Assembly: GCA_045587025.1 (NCBI GenBank)
Contig: JAZNBK010000053.1
Coordinates: forward strand, 27,064 to 91,063
Direction of reading: 5' to 3'
Length of the DNA stretch: 64,000 nucleotides
DNA from: UBA1740 sp045587025
Lineage (GTDB): Bacteria; Bacillota; Clostridia; Oscillospirales; CAG-272
A program made the position numbers and the translations under genes. This document shows positions 25,027 to 32,690 of the stretch, piece after piece. The notes below the pieces were generated by a model that was not told where the DNA came from, searched no databases, and worked only from the letters and a program-made list of their open reading frames with translations. Position 1 is the first letter of the stretch. Every line of letters starts with the position of its first letter.

Positions 25027-26148
25027 ATGAGATTTGAGCTTGTCGCTACCTGCCTTTTCGGTCTTGAGCATTTGCTTGGCGAGGAAATTGACAATTTAGG
25101 ATACGAGCGCATAAAAACGATAGACGGCAGAGTCAGCTTTTTAGGCGATTTTGAGGCGGTCGCAATTGCTAACGTGTTTTTGAGATACGCCGAAAGAGTA
25201 TATATCAAGCTCGGCGAGTTTGAGGCGGATACCTTCGACGCCCTCTTTGAAGGCACGAAGGCGCTCCCATGGGAAACCTGGATAGGAAAGAACGACGCCT
25301 TCCCCGTGAAGGGACATTCTATAAACAGCGCTCTTTTTTCGATACCCGACTGTCAGAAAATAGTCAAAAAGGCGATAGTTTCCCGTCTTTCCGACGCCTA
25401 CGGGATAAAATGGTTTGAGGAAATCGGTGTTAAATATCAGGTCGAGTTCTTCATCTTGAAAAATTCCGCCTCGCTTATGATAGATACCTCGGGCGTACCC
25501 CTGCACAAGAGAGGATATCGAACGGAAGCGAATATGGCGCCTATCAGAGAAACTCTTGCGGCGGCAATAGCGACTATCTCCCGTCCTCGTGAGGACGTAT
25601 TGCTATGGGACCCGCTCTGCGGCAGCGGAACTATCGCGATAGAGGCGGCAATGCTGATAAACAAAATCGCCCCCGGTAAAAATCGCTCTTTTTCAGCCGA
25701 GCAGTTCCCTCTTATTCCAAAAGCGCATTGGAAAAACGCAAGAGAGGAGGCGAGCGACACCGAGCTTCACACAAAATTTGAGGCGTTCGCCTCGGATATC
25801 GACGCCGAGTGCGTAAAAATAGCCGAAAGCAACTGTAAGAGAGCGGGCGTTTCGCAGTATGTAAAATGCTTTCAGGCGGACGCAAGAAAAATAACTTCGG
25901 ACGGCAGGCGAGGAACAATAGTAACAAATCCGCCTTACGGAGAAAGATTACAAACGAAAGAGGAGGCGCAACGCCTGTACCGTGAGTTAGGCGTCAAATT
26001 CAGATCTCTCGCTCCCTGGCAGGTATACGTAATTACCTCGGACGACCGCTTTGAATCCCTCTACGGAAAGCGCGCCGACAAGGTGAGAAAGATATATAAC
26101 GGAATGATTCCCTGCTATTTGTATCAATTTTTCAAAAACAACAAATAA
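25027..26148 (+). CDS. THUMP-domain class I RNA methyltransferase (YpsC/RlmL-N type)
   Basis: 373 residues. The N-terminal ferredoxin-like/THUMP region (FELVATCLFGLEHLLGEEI) binds RNA. The Rossmann methyltransferase shows WDPLCGSGTIAIEAA (AdoMet binding) and the catalytic TNPPYGERL for N2-guanine or N6-adenine transfer. The linking segment GVPLHKRGYRTEANMAPIRETLA is typical of the RlmL N-terminal half and Bacillus YpsC. The exact rRNA target is unproven. AGAGG precedes the ATG, and the gene has its own promoter. Confidence 0.9.
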   Translation: MRFELVATCLFGLEHLLGEEIDNLGYERIKTIDGRVSFLGDFEAVAIANVFLRYAERVYIKLGEFEADTFDALFEGTKALPWETWIGKNDAFPVKGHSINSALFSIPDCQKIVKKAIVSRLSDAYGIKWFEEIGVKYQVEFFILKNSASLMIDTSGVPLHKRGYRTEANMAPIRETLAAAIATISRPREDVLLWDPLCGSGTIAIEAAMLINKIAPGKNRSFSAEQFPLIPKAHWKNAREEASDTELHTKFEAFASDIDAECVKIAESNCKRAGVSQYVKCFQADARKITSDGRRGTIVTNPPYGERLQTKEEAQRLYRELGVKFRSLAPWQVYVITSDDRFESLYGKRADKVRKIYNGMIPCYLYQFFKNNK

Positions 26149-26159
26149 TTAAATAGAAT

Positions 26160-26205
26160 AATCCTCTTTCTTTAGGGCAAACTTTAGCTATATAGAAAGA
26201 GGATT
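26160..26205 (+). other. Hairpin that ends upstream gene and covers the next ribosome site
   Basis: Perfect 12-bp arms AATCCTCTTTCT (26160-26171) and AGAAAGAGGATT (26194-26205), a 22-base loop, then TTTTT. The 3' arm contains AAGAGGA, the ribosome site of the next gene, and the T tract abuts its ATG. It could terminate the upstream transcript or mask translation of the germination gene. Confidence 0.65.
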
Positions 26206-26208
26206 TTT

Positions 26209-27678
26209 ATGAATACGTTATCAAAAGAATATAATAAAAATACGAAAAACCTTAGTGAAATTTTACGGGTAAGCGAAAGCTTCGACCTGATATGCCGAAA
26301 GCTGAGCATAGGAAAGGACGAGGCGACCTTCTATTACATCGACGGCTTCGTAAAGGACGGAGTAATGCAAAAAATGATGCTGTATTTCCTATCCTTGAAG
26401 GAGCTTTGTCCGGGCAAAAACTCCGCCCAAAATTTTGCGGATAAGCACGTCCCTTACGTAGAGGTTGATATCAGCTCGGACGTCGACGCCCTGGTTCTGG
26501 CGGTTCTCTCGGGCGCCGTGGTTATGCTTGGAAGCACCTTTGAGGACAAGGCGATTATAATAGACGCGAGAAGCTATCCCGCGAGAAGCACGGAAGAGCC
26601 GAACAATGACAGAGTTATGCAGGGAGCGAAGGACGGCTTTGTCGAAACGCTGGTTTTCAACACTGCGCTCTTGCGGCGCAGAGTTCGTGATACACGGCTT
26701 ACCATGATGTATAAAAACGTGGGAGGAGCTTCGAAAACCGACGTAGTTATATGCTATATGGAGGGGCTTGCAAAGAAAAGCTACGTGGATGCGCTATCGA
26801 AAAAGTTAGACGAAATTACACCGAAGGCAATGACTATGGGCGCAATGAGCTTGACAGAATGTCTGATAAAGCGCAGGTGGTATAACCCGTTCCCGAAGAT
26901 AAGAACGCTTGAGCGTCCCGACGCCGCCGCTGCCGAAATTATGGAAGGAAAAATTTTGATAATTTGCGACACCTCGCCTCAGGTATTGGTGTTGCCTACC
27001 TCGATTTTCGACTTCTGGCAGGAAACGAATGACTATTATTTTCCGCCACTCACCGGCTGTTATTTAAGAATAATCAGACACTTCGTATTTCTCCTCTCAC
27101 TCGTCTTGACGCCGACATGGCTTCTGCTTTTGCAAAATTCAGATATCCTATCTCCGAAATTAAGCTTTATTATCCCCGAATCCCCGGGCGGAATGCCGAT
27201 ACTTTTACAGCTGATTTTATGCGAGCTTGCGATAGACGGGTTGAAGCTCGCTTCGATGAACACGCCAAATATGCTCTCGAACTCGCTCAGCGTAATAGGC
27301 GGTCTGATTTTAGGTGACTTCGCCGTACAAATCGGCTGGCTCTGCGGAGACGTAATTTTTTATTCTGCTATTGTCGCCATTACGGGATTTTCCCAACAGA
27401 ACTATGAGCTTGGTTACGCATTTAAATTTTTAAGAGTGTTGCTTTTGCTTCTGACGGCATCATTAGGTCTTATAGGTTATATTTTAGGAATTTTGCTCGT
27501 GCCGATATTGCTGATAACGAACAAAACCATAAACGGCGGTCACAGTTATCTTTATCCTGTGTTCCCCTTTAATGCGAAAGCGCTCCTCAGGTTGTATTTT
27601 CGTGTAAAAAAAGACGATTTTGAGGATAAAACGGAAAAAACGGGAAATTTTGATAAAAAAATGCTTGACAAACGCTAA
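26209..27678 (+). CDS. GerA-family spore germination protein (SpoVAF-like)
   Basis: 489 residues. A soluble N-terminal half (residues about 1-280) with GSTFEDKAIIIDARSYPARST and RVRDTRLTMMYKNVG is followed by about five membrane helices with IIPESPGGMPILLQL, the conserved GerA-subunit layout. It has no B and C partners beside it. A solitary GerA homologue of this size is most like SpoVAF, which modulates germination in the spore inner membrane. Its ribosome site lies in a hairpin arm. The gene's 3' end overlaps the tRNA-Gln promoter. Confidence 0.88.
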   Translation: MNTLSKEYNKNTKNLSEILRVSESFDLICRKLSIGKDEATFYYIDGFVKDGVMQKMMLYFLSLKELCPGKNSAQNFADKHVPYVEVDISSDVDALVLAVLSGAVVMLGSTFEDKAIIIDARSYPARSTEEPNNDRVMQGAKDGFVETLVFNTALLRRRVRDTRLTMMYKNVGGASKTDVVICYMEGLAKKSYVDALSKKLDEITPKAMTMGAMSLTECLIKRRWYNPFPKIRTLERPDAAAAEIMEGKILIICDTSPQVLVLPTSIFDFWQETNDYYFPPLTGCYLRIIRHFVFLLSLVLTPTWLLLLQNSDILSPKLSFIIPESPGGMPILLQLILCELAIDGLKLASMNTPNMLSNSLSVIGGLILGDFAVQIGWLCGDVIFYSAIVAITGFSQQNYELGYAFKFLRVLLLLLTASLGLIGYILGILLVPILLITNKTINGGHSYLYPVFPFNAKALLRLYFRVKKDDFEDKTEKTGNFDKKMLDKR

Positions 27679-27692
27679 AATCGTGCTATAAT
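27665..27692 (+). promoter_or_regulatory. tRNA-Gln promoter
   Basis: TTGACA, 16 bases, TATAAT. The -35 lies inside the last codons of the germination gene. Confidence 0.8.
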
Positions 27693-27724
27693 ATACAAGT
27701 ACCCTTGCAATAGCGGGGGGATAA

Positions 27725-27800
27725 TGCGGCATCGCCAAGCGGTAAGGCACCAGACTCTGACTCTGGCATTACCTAGGTTCGAATCCTAGTGCCGCAGCCA
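27725..27800 (+). tRNA. tRNA-Gln(CUG)
   Basis: A 76-base cloverleaf. Acceptor stem TGCGGCA/TGCCGCA; D arm with AAGCGGTAAGG; anticodon stem CCAGA/TCTGG with loop CTCTGAC, giving anticodon CUG; T arm CTAGG-TTCGAAT-CCTAG. G73 and an encoded CCA end the gene. A terminator follows directly. Confidence 0.96.
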
Positions 27801-27805
27801 ACGCA

Positions 27806-27832
27806 AAGGACACCTTCGGGTGTCCTTTTTTT
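27806..27832 (+). terminator. tRNA-Gln terminator
   Basis: AAGGACACC, TTCG tetraloop, GGTGTCCTT and a run of seven T. The stem can be extended outward through the tRNA 3' end (see findings). Confidence 0.88.
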
Positions 27833-27840
27833 GCGTTGGT

Positions 27841-27980
27841 TGCGGCACTTCGGCTTCGTACCTAGCCCTTTTCGCTTTGCGAAAAGGTTAGGTTCGCATT
27901 TCCCACCCGAAGATCGACAAGCTCGCTTGTCAGGCGCAGGGCGAGAAAATCCTCGCCATAGGCGAGACCCCTAGTGCAAA
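27841..27980. repeat. Inverted, decayed copy of the tRNA-Gln 3' half plus palindrome array
   Basis: 27841-27865 read on the minus strand matches the tRNA T arm and acceptor strand (27774-27797) at 20 of 24 positions with one gap. It is followed by hairpins CCTAGCCCTTTTCGC-TTT-GCGAAAAGGTTAGG (27861-27892) and GACAAGC-TC-GCTTGTC, and by GGCGAG/CTCGCC repeats. A direct CCTAGTGC at 27970-27977 repeats the T-arm/acceptor junction. No convincing gene lies here. It may be a scar of past integration. Confidence 0.65.
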
Positions 27981-28011
27981 AACCCAAATCGATAAAATTT
28001 CTAAAAAGGCA

Positions 28012-28040
28012 TTTACAATTATTTGAAATTGTGATATACT
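28012..28040 (+). promoter_or_regulatory. Promoter of the structured RNA
   Basis: TTTACA, 17 bases, TATACT with an extended TGA before it. Transcription should start at about 28046-28047, exactly where the RNA's closing stem begins. Confidence 0.7.
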
Positions 28041-28045
28041 AAATT

Positions 28046-28254
28046 CGCCAGACAGTCTTAATATCATAGTTATAGGTTTTTCTCATTATAGAAAAGCTAT
28101 AACTTTTTTCGCTATACAATTAGGCCAATTCGTTTTGGTAAAAACGCGACTCCTGCTTGATTGTATAGATAACCTATGCTATGAAGAGATTGTTTGGCGA
28201 CAATTGGAGTTTGCGTTTTTCGGTGCGCTAACTTCGGTTGGCGCACTTTTTAAT
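28046..28254 (+). ncRNA. Rod-shaped structured RNA, 6S-like candidate
   Basis: No open frame. A closing helix pairs 28046-28059 with 28186-28199. It continues through TCATAG/CTATGA (28064-28069 with 28179-28184) and ATAGGTT/AACCTAT (28072-28078 with 28171-28177). A large 5'-side bulge (28079-28111) follows, then an apical stem CTATACAAT/ATTGTATAG (28112-28120 with 28160-28168) topped by CGTTTT-GGTA-AAAACG. Several G-U pairs keep the helices. A promoter precedes it and an intrinsic terminator ends it near 28254. The long rod with a central open region and independent transcription recall 6S RNA; the bulge is very asymmetric, so this is a proposal. A cis-acting leader of the next gene is the alternative. 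Confidence 0.5.
28223..28251 (+). terminator. Terminator of the structured RNA
   Basis: GTGCGCTAAC, TTCG tetraloop, GTTGGCGCAC (one T-G pair), then TTTTT. Confidence 0.88.
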
Positions 28255-28274
28255 TTTAGGAGGAATTATAAAAA

Positions 28275-29867
28275 ATGAGAAAAATTTTATCTTTCTGTCT
28301 TGCTCTGTTGTGTATTGCTTTTGTTTTTTGTATTTCTGGGTGCAATTCGTCCAGCACCTCTGATTACATAGAAGAAAAACCAATTACACCGTATTCAGCA
28401 AGCGAATGTATAGGAAAAACCTATTCAGATGTTGCTTCTGCTTTTTCAAAAACTGGATTTTTAAATGTTACTAAAGAATACGTTTATGACCTTGAGTTAT
28501 ATGAAACAGAAAAAGACTCTACGGTAAAATCTATATCAATAAACGGAATAACTGATTTTGCGGGAAATATGGAGTTTAACAAGCTTTCAAATGTAATTAT
28601 AATATGCCATTCAATTAAAAAGATAAACGCTCCTACTTCTTCAAATGAAGCAAACGAGATAGATGCATCATTGCTTTTGGAAAAGTTTAAAAATGCGGGA
28701 TTTACAAATGTATCAATAACAGAAAAACTTGACCTCGATCCAGACAAAACAGACAAACTTTTTGAAAATGAGATTATAATAGGTGGTAAATCTTCGTTTA
28801 GCACTCAAGATCAATTTCAACACACCGAAGAAGTAAAAATCATTACACATAAGCCGTTTCAAAAGCACAAAGTGAAGGTAATAATTGATTTCGTTCCTAA
28901 CCTCTTATTCAACAGATATAGCGTCGTTGTTGAACTTGGTGATAAAAAAATAAATTTGGGGCACGGTGAAGATGCAGAATTTGAATGTTCATTAAAATCC
29001 GATTTTTACTATGTAAAAGTTTATAGCAAAACAGAACCATCTATAAAAGGCTCTTTGAAAATACAGGTTAACGGCGAAACGGAAGCTGCATATAAAATAA
29101 CCTGTTATTCAGAAGAAATTGACATAACAGAGCAATATATAATTAACAAAGGAGAAATAGGCGCTAACGAAGCCATTATACCCATTTCTTCGTCAAATTG
29201 TAAGTATAAAAATTATAGAGATATAGAACAACATTTCATTCAAGCAGGGTTTTCTAATATTTCAACCAAGATTTTATATGATATATATTGGGGCTTGACG
29301 GCTGAAGGAGAAGTCGATAGCGTTTCAGTTGATGGTAATACAAAATTTGAAATGGGTGATATATTCAATAAATCAGCGCCAATTGTAATCACCTATCATA
29401 TGAAAGAAGAAGATGACCCATCTAGACCTGTTGTCACAGCACAACCAGCAGTAACGACAAAAGCTCCGAGCGAAACCACGCCCCAGCCTTTATACTATTC
29501 CACCAACACTAGAGAAAGTGCCAAAAACGGAAATACAGGTGTGTTCTCTTATAGAGATAGAGGTAGCTCTTATGACATTTACTGGATAATTGACTTTGAC
29601 GAAGGATATGTATATTATTTCACCGAAGGGAACGGCGAGTCATCTTGTGACAGAGTGAAAATTGTTTCTGGAACCTTAAATGATGCTGTCACTATCACAT
29701 ATCACGACGGGGGGGATGTTTGGTCCTACAAATTGCATTTCAAATATGTTGGACATCCTGAAACTTTAATAATGGTAGACCAAAACGGTTTTGATTGGAA
29801 ATATTCAACAACCGATTTGGACAATGCTTTGGCTTTATTGGCAACAAAAAAGATAAAAGATTATTAA
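28275..29867 (+). CDS. Lipoprotein with PASTA-like repeats, accessory
   Basis: 530 residues. Signal peptide with lipobox ISGC (Cys23), so it is anchored outside the membrane. At least two related blocks of about 75 residues look PASTA-like: one starting SASECIGKTYSDVASAFSKTG near residue 41, the other SSNCKYKNYRDIEQHFIQAG near residue 310. A weaker middle copy reads LLLEKFKNAGFTNVSI. A TTKAPSETTP-type linker precedes a C-terminal beta-rich domain. The gene is visibly AT-richer than its neighbours and sits behind the tRNA-Gln scar, suggesting acquisition. The ribosome site AGGAGG is 11 bases from the ATG. Function unknown. Confidence 0.78.
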   Translation: MRKILSFCLALLCIAFVFCISGCNSSSTSDYIEEKPITPYSASECIGKTYSDVASAFSKTGFLNVTKEYVYDLELYETEKDSTVKSISINGITDFAGNMEFNKLSNVIIICHSIKKINAPTSSNEANEIDASLLLEKFKNAGFTNVSITEKLDLDPDKTDKLFENEIIIGGKSSFSTQDQFQHTEEVKIITHKPFQKHKVKVIIDFVPNLLFNRYSVVVELGDKKINLGHGEDAEFECSLKSDFYYVKVYSKTEPSIKGSLKIQVNGETEAAYKITCYSEEIDITEQYIINKGEIGANEAIIPISSSNCKYKNYRDIEQHFIQAGFSNISTKILYDIYWGLTAEGEVDSVSVDGNTKFEMGDIFNKSAPIVITYHMKEEDDPSRPVVTAQPAVTTKAPSETTPQPLYYSTNTRESAKNGNTGVFSYRDRGSSYDIYWIIDFDEGYVYYFTEGNGESSCDRVKIVSGTLNDAVTITYHDGGDVWSYKLHFKYVGHPETLIMVDQNGFDWKYSTTDLDNALALLATKKIKDY

Positions 29868-29952
29868 TGAAATTTAAAATGTCATACTTGATTTTTATTA
29901 CAACTGAATTGAAACTGGGATAACTTGTCATCTATTTCGGTCGCCAAACACA

Positions 29953-29987
29953 AAAAAGGGGCTGTCTCATTAAGATAGCCCCTTTTT
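29953..29987. terminator. Terminator after the lipoprotein
   Basis: AAAAAGGGGCTGTC and GATAGCCCCTTTTT form a 14-bp stem with one G-T pair and a 7-base loop. Confidence 0.82.
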
Positions 29988-30126
29988 CAGTTATATTCGC
30001 CTTGTGGCGAGTGATATGCACAAATGCGTGATATGTCCTTCTGCTTATTCCTCTTTCTTTTCGTAATTTTTCGATGACAAATCAAAATTCTATCAGGCAG
30101 TATTATAAAATTTACTTTACCACTTG

Positions 30127-30155
30127 TTGACAACCAATGAAAAATTTGCTATACT
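30127..30155 (+). promoter_or_regulatory. Glycerate kinase promoter
   Basis: TTGACA, 17 bases, TATACT. Confidence 0.8.
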
Positions 30156-30190
30156 GTTATAAACACATTTTCATGGGAGAAGTTGTACGT

Positions 30191-31336
30191 ATGAAAAAGG
30201 TTTTAGTCGCAATAGATTCTTTTAAAGGAAGCTTGTCCACCTTCCAGGCAAACGGCGCAATTTCGGATGCGGCAAAAAGAGTTTTCTCTGACGTCGAGGT
30301 GATAAGCTGTCCTTTGGCAGATGGGGGCGAGGGAACGGTAGACGCAATTGTTTCCGCCTGCGGCGGTGAGATACACACTATATCAGTCACAGGACCTCTC
30401 GGAGAAAAGGTAAATGCAAAATACGGAGTTATCCCGAAAACAAAAACCGCTATAATCGAAATGGCGGAGGCGGCGGGAATAACCCTGATTTCTCCCGAAA
30501 AAAGAAATCCTATGCTCACTACAACCTTTGGTGTCGGTGAGCTTATAAAAGACGCTATCGAAAAGGGCTACCGCAGCTTTATCGTCGCCATAGGCGGAAG
30601 CGCCACGAACGACGGCGGTATAGGTATGCTTCAGGCGCTCGGCTTTTCTTTTTTGGACAAGGCGGGGAATGAGGTTGCGTTTGGCGCAGAGGGGCTTTCG
30701 CAAATAGATAAAATTATTACAGACAATGCGCTCCCCGAGCTTCGAAACTGTAATTTCTGCGTGGCGTGCGACGTAAAAAATCCTCTCTGCGGTCCGAACG
30801 GTTGCTCGTATATATTCGCTCCCCAAAAGGGTGGCACTCCGCAGATGATAGAGAAAATGGACAAGGATATGAAGCACTTCGCCGACCTTAGCAAGACGGT
30901 ATGCAAAAACGCGGACGAAACCGCTGCGGGCAGTGGCGCGGCAGGCGGGCTCGGCTTTGCCCTGCTCTCCTATCTGGACGCAAAAATGCAGTCGGGAATT
31001 TCTCTTGTCATAGAGCAGACAAATATAGAGGAAAAAATAAAGAACGTCGACCTCGTCGTAACGGGAGAGGGACGGCTCGACCATCAGAGCGCAATGGGAA
31101 AAGCTCCTATAGGAATTGCTTCCCTTGCGAAAAAGTACGGCAAAAAGGTCATCGCCTTTGCAGGATGTGTTACCGATAATGCAGTTGTTTGTAACGAGTG
31201 TGACATAGACGCATTCTTCCCGATATTGAGAACACCCTGCTCGCTCGCAGAGGCCATGGACACGGATAACGCAATAAAAAACATGACTGCGACCGCAGAG
31301 CAGGTCTTTCTGCTTATTAAAACGATAGAAAAATAA
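30191..31336 (+). CDS. glxK: Glycerate kinase
   Basis: 381 residues. Phosphorylates D-glycerate (GarK/GlxK family, normally to 2-phosphoglycerate). It starts MKKVLVAIDSFKGSLSTFQAN, with CPLADGGEGTVDAI, GGSATNDGGIGMLQALGF, CDVKNPLCGPNG, GSGAAGGLGFALLSY and VVTGEGRLDHQSAMGKAP all in order. The start at 30191 is preferred because the protein family begins at KKVLVAIDSFK and GGGAGAAG lies 8 bases before it. No glycerate-producing gene is adjacent. Confidence 0.93.
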   Translation: MKKVLVAIDSFKGSLSTFQANGAISDAAKRVFSDVEVISCPLADGGEGTVDAIVSACGGEIHTISVTGPLGEKVNAKYGVIPKTKTAIIEMAEAAGITLISPEKRNPMLTTTFGVGELIKDAIEKGYRSFIVAIGGSATNDGGIGMLQALGFSFLDKAGNEVAFGAEGLSQIDKIITDNALPELRNCNFCVACDVKNPLCGPNGCSYIFAPQKGGTPQMIEKMDKDMKHFADLSKTVCKNADETAAGSGAAGGLGFALLSYLDAKMQSGISLVIEQTNIEEKIKNVDLVVTGEGRLDHQSAMGKAPIGIASLAKKYGKKVIAFAGCVTDNAVVCNECDIDAFFPILRTPCSLAEAMDTDNAIKNMTATAEQVFLLIKTIEK

Positions 31337-31360
31337 CTGCCTGTTTATCCTTAAAAAATA

Positions 31361-31390
31361 TTGACTTTTTCCTTTTTATTGTGATATAAT
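31361..31390 (+). promoter_or_regulatory. Promoter of the ECF S component
   Basis: TTGACT, 18 bases, TATAAT with an extended TGA. The leader to the start is only about 35 bases, too short for a vitamin riboswitch. Confidence 0.7.
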
Positions 31391-31432
31391 ATCCGCAGAT
31401 AAAATAATTTATGCTGTATGAGAGGTACAAAA

Positions 31433-32068
31433 ATGAACAAGAGGATAAACTCAAGGATTTTACAAATGGTGCAGCTTGCGGTTCTTACTGCGCTCGTTAT
31501 CTTGCTTCAAGCACTCGGCTCGATAATTAAAATAGGACCTCTTCCCCTTTCGCTCGTGCTTGTGCCTATCGTAATGGGCGCCTGCCTGTTAGGACCTAAA
31601 TCGGGCGCGTTTCTGGGCTTTGTTTTCGGTCTCATCACTATGATTGCGGGAATATCGGGTGTCGACGCATTTTCAAACCTTCTTTGGCTCGCAAACCCCG
31701 TATGGTTTGTAATCCTTTGTTTACTAAAAGCTACTATGGCGGGCTTTGGCTCCGGTTTGATTTACAAGGCGCTTGAAAAGCCCCTTCACCAAAAATCGAA
31801 GCTGGCTCAAACCGTAATCGCTTCTGTTTCCGCTCCTATAATCAACACCGGAATTTTCGCTGTCGGTATGCTTTTGTTCTTCTTTGATACAATGAGCGAA
31901 TTGCCTTCTATGTCCCCCGACGCATTCGGTGTCTACGAAAACGCATTTCAGCTCCTGTTCTTAGGTCTTGCGGGTATTAACTTTATCGGCGAGTTTATAG
32001 TAAACCTCGTTCTTTCTCCGCTGATTGTAAGAGTTCTTGACGTGGTAAAGAAAAGATTTGATATATAA
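31433..32068 (+). CDS. ECF transporter substrate-binding (S) component
   Basis: 211 residues, six hydrophobic segments. The N-terminal region (LQMVQLAVLTALVILLQALGSIIKIGPLPLSLVLVPIVMG, given here as overlapping segments) and the strongly hydrophobic body are those of membrane S components that bind vitamins or metals. They work with a shared EcfT-EcfA module, which is not in the window. Substrate unresolved. The start is the ATG with AGAGG 7 bases before it. Confidence 0.82.
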   Translation: MNKRINSRILQMVQLAVLTALVILLQALGSIIKIGPLPLSLVLVPIVMGACLLGPKSGAFLGFVFGLITMIAGISGVDAFSNLLWLANPVWFVILCLLKATMAGFGSGLIYKALEKPLHQKSKLAQTVIASVSAPIINTGIFAVGMLLFFFDTMSELPSMSPDAFGVYENAFQLLFLGLAGINFIGEFIVNLVLSPLIVRVLDVVKKRFDI

Positions 32069-32094
32069 TTCAATCTCAAATTACAAAACAAAAT

Positions 32095-32134
32095 GCCTAT
32101 CCCGTTGGGACAACCAACCTGATAGGCGTTTTTT
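32095..32134 (+). terminator. Terminator after the ECF S component
   Basis: GCCTATC/GATAGGC outer stem, inner GTTGG/CCAAC with a GACAA loop, then a T run. Confidence 0.8.
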
Positions 32135-32151
32135 GTAAATTTTTATTTACA

Positions 32152-32349
32152 TTATTTTTTTAATTTTTCTCGGCTTCCGTCAGGACGTACTATTACGGTA
32201 TTATCAAGTGTCGCGCCAAAGGAAAGGCGGATTTCCGCTATATATTCCTGTCTCAGCGCCTGTTGCTCCGCCTTCTCCTCGGGGGAAAGCTCTTCTACCT
32301 TGGCCTTTCTCGCCAACTCGTTTATTCTGTCTATCTTTTTCTTTTCCAA
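32152..32349 (-). CDS. DUF896 (YnzC-like) small protein
   Basis: 65 residues. The stretch KIDRINELARKAKVEELSPEE followed by EYIAEIRLSFGATLDN matches the DUF896/YnzC family, a small helical-hairpin protein linked in Bacillus to the SOS response. No LexA box is visible here. The start is TTG with AAGGGG 8 bases before it; no ATG is available. Confidence 0.88.
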   Translation of the reverse strand: MEKKKIDRINELARKAKVEELSPEEKAEQQALRQEYIAEIRLSFGATLDNTVIVRPDGSREKLKK

Positions 32350-32384
32350 AATTATATCCCCTTATCAACAACCTTAGTATATCT

Positions 32385-32413
32385 ACTTTATCACAAAAAA
32401 AGCTCCCTGTCAA
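32385..32413 (-). promoter_or_regulatory. DUF896 gene promoter
   Basis: Minus-strand TTGACA, 17 bases, TAAAGT with an extended TGA. It lies back to back with the plus-strand promoter of the next gene. Confidence 0.65.
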
Positions 32414-32430
32414 GAAATTTTATATGCGTA

Positions 32431-32459
32431 TTGATTTTATAACAAGAAAATGCTATAAT
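32431..32459 (+). promoter_or_regulatory. Promoter of the small cysteine-rich protein
   Basis: TTGATT, 17 bases, TATAAT. Confidence 0.78.
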
Positions 32460-32489
32460 TATAATAGGAAAATAAAAAGGAGGGCTACT

Positions 32490-32690
32490 ATGGTAAACGA
32501 AGCAAAAAAGAAACCGCAAAAGAATTGTGAAAGCTGTATTCACTACGTATACGACGAAATCTTCTTTTGCTACACCTGCGACCAGCATTTAGATCAGGAT
32601 GAAATGCTTTCATATTCATTAAATCCCATAAGAACCTGCCCCTTTTACCAATTTAACGACGAGCATATAAACGTGCGCAAGCAAATCTAA
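32490..32690 (+). CDS. Small cysteine-rich protein (DUF6472-like)
   Basis: 66 residues. AAGGAGG lies 6 bases before the ATG; the longer open frame upstream is not genuine. Five cysteines, four of them in CESC and CYTC, look like a zinc-ribbon pair, followed by the acidic HLDQDEMLSYS and CPFYQFNDEHINVRKQ. This resembles the small DUF6472 proteins common in Clostridia. Function unknown; a nucleic-acid or protein-binding zinc module is possible. Confidence 0.7.
   Translation: MVNEAKKKPQKNCESCIHYVYDEIFFCYTCDQHLDQDEMLSYSLNPIRTCPFYQFNDEHINVRKQI

Larger units (their letters stand above)
29868..30190. other. Intergenic region, lipoprotein to glycerate kinase
   Basis: Holds a terminator at 29953-29987 and the glycerate kinase promoter at 30127-30155. 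I see no gene or further structured element between them. Confidence 0.6.

Noticed and set aside
27789..27974. 61-residue open frame after tRNA-Gln
   Set aside because: It begins inside the tRNA, runs through the terminator and palindromes, and has no ribosome site. The sequence is explained by the inverted tRNA copy and hairpins.
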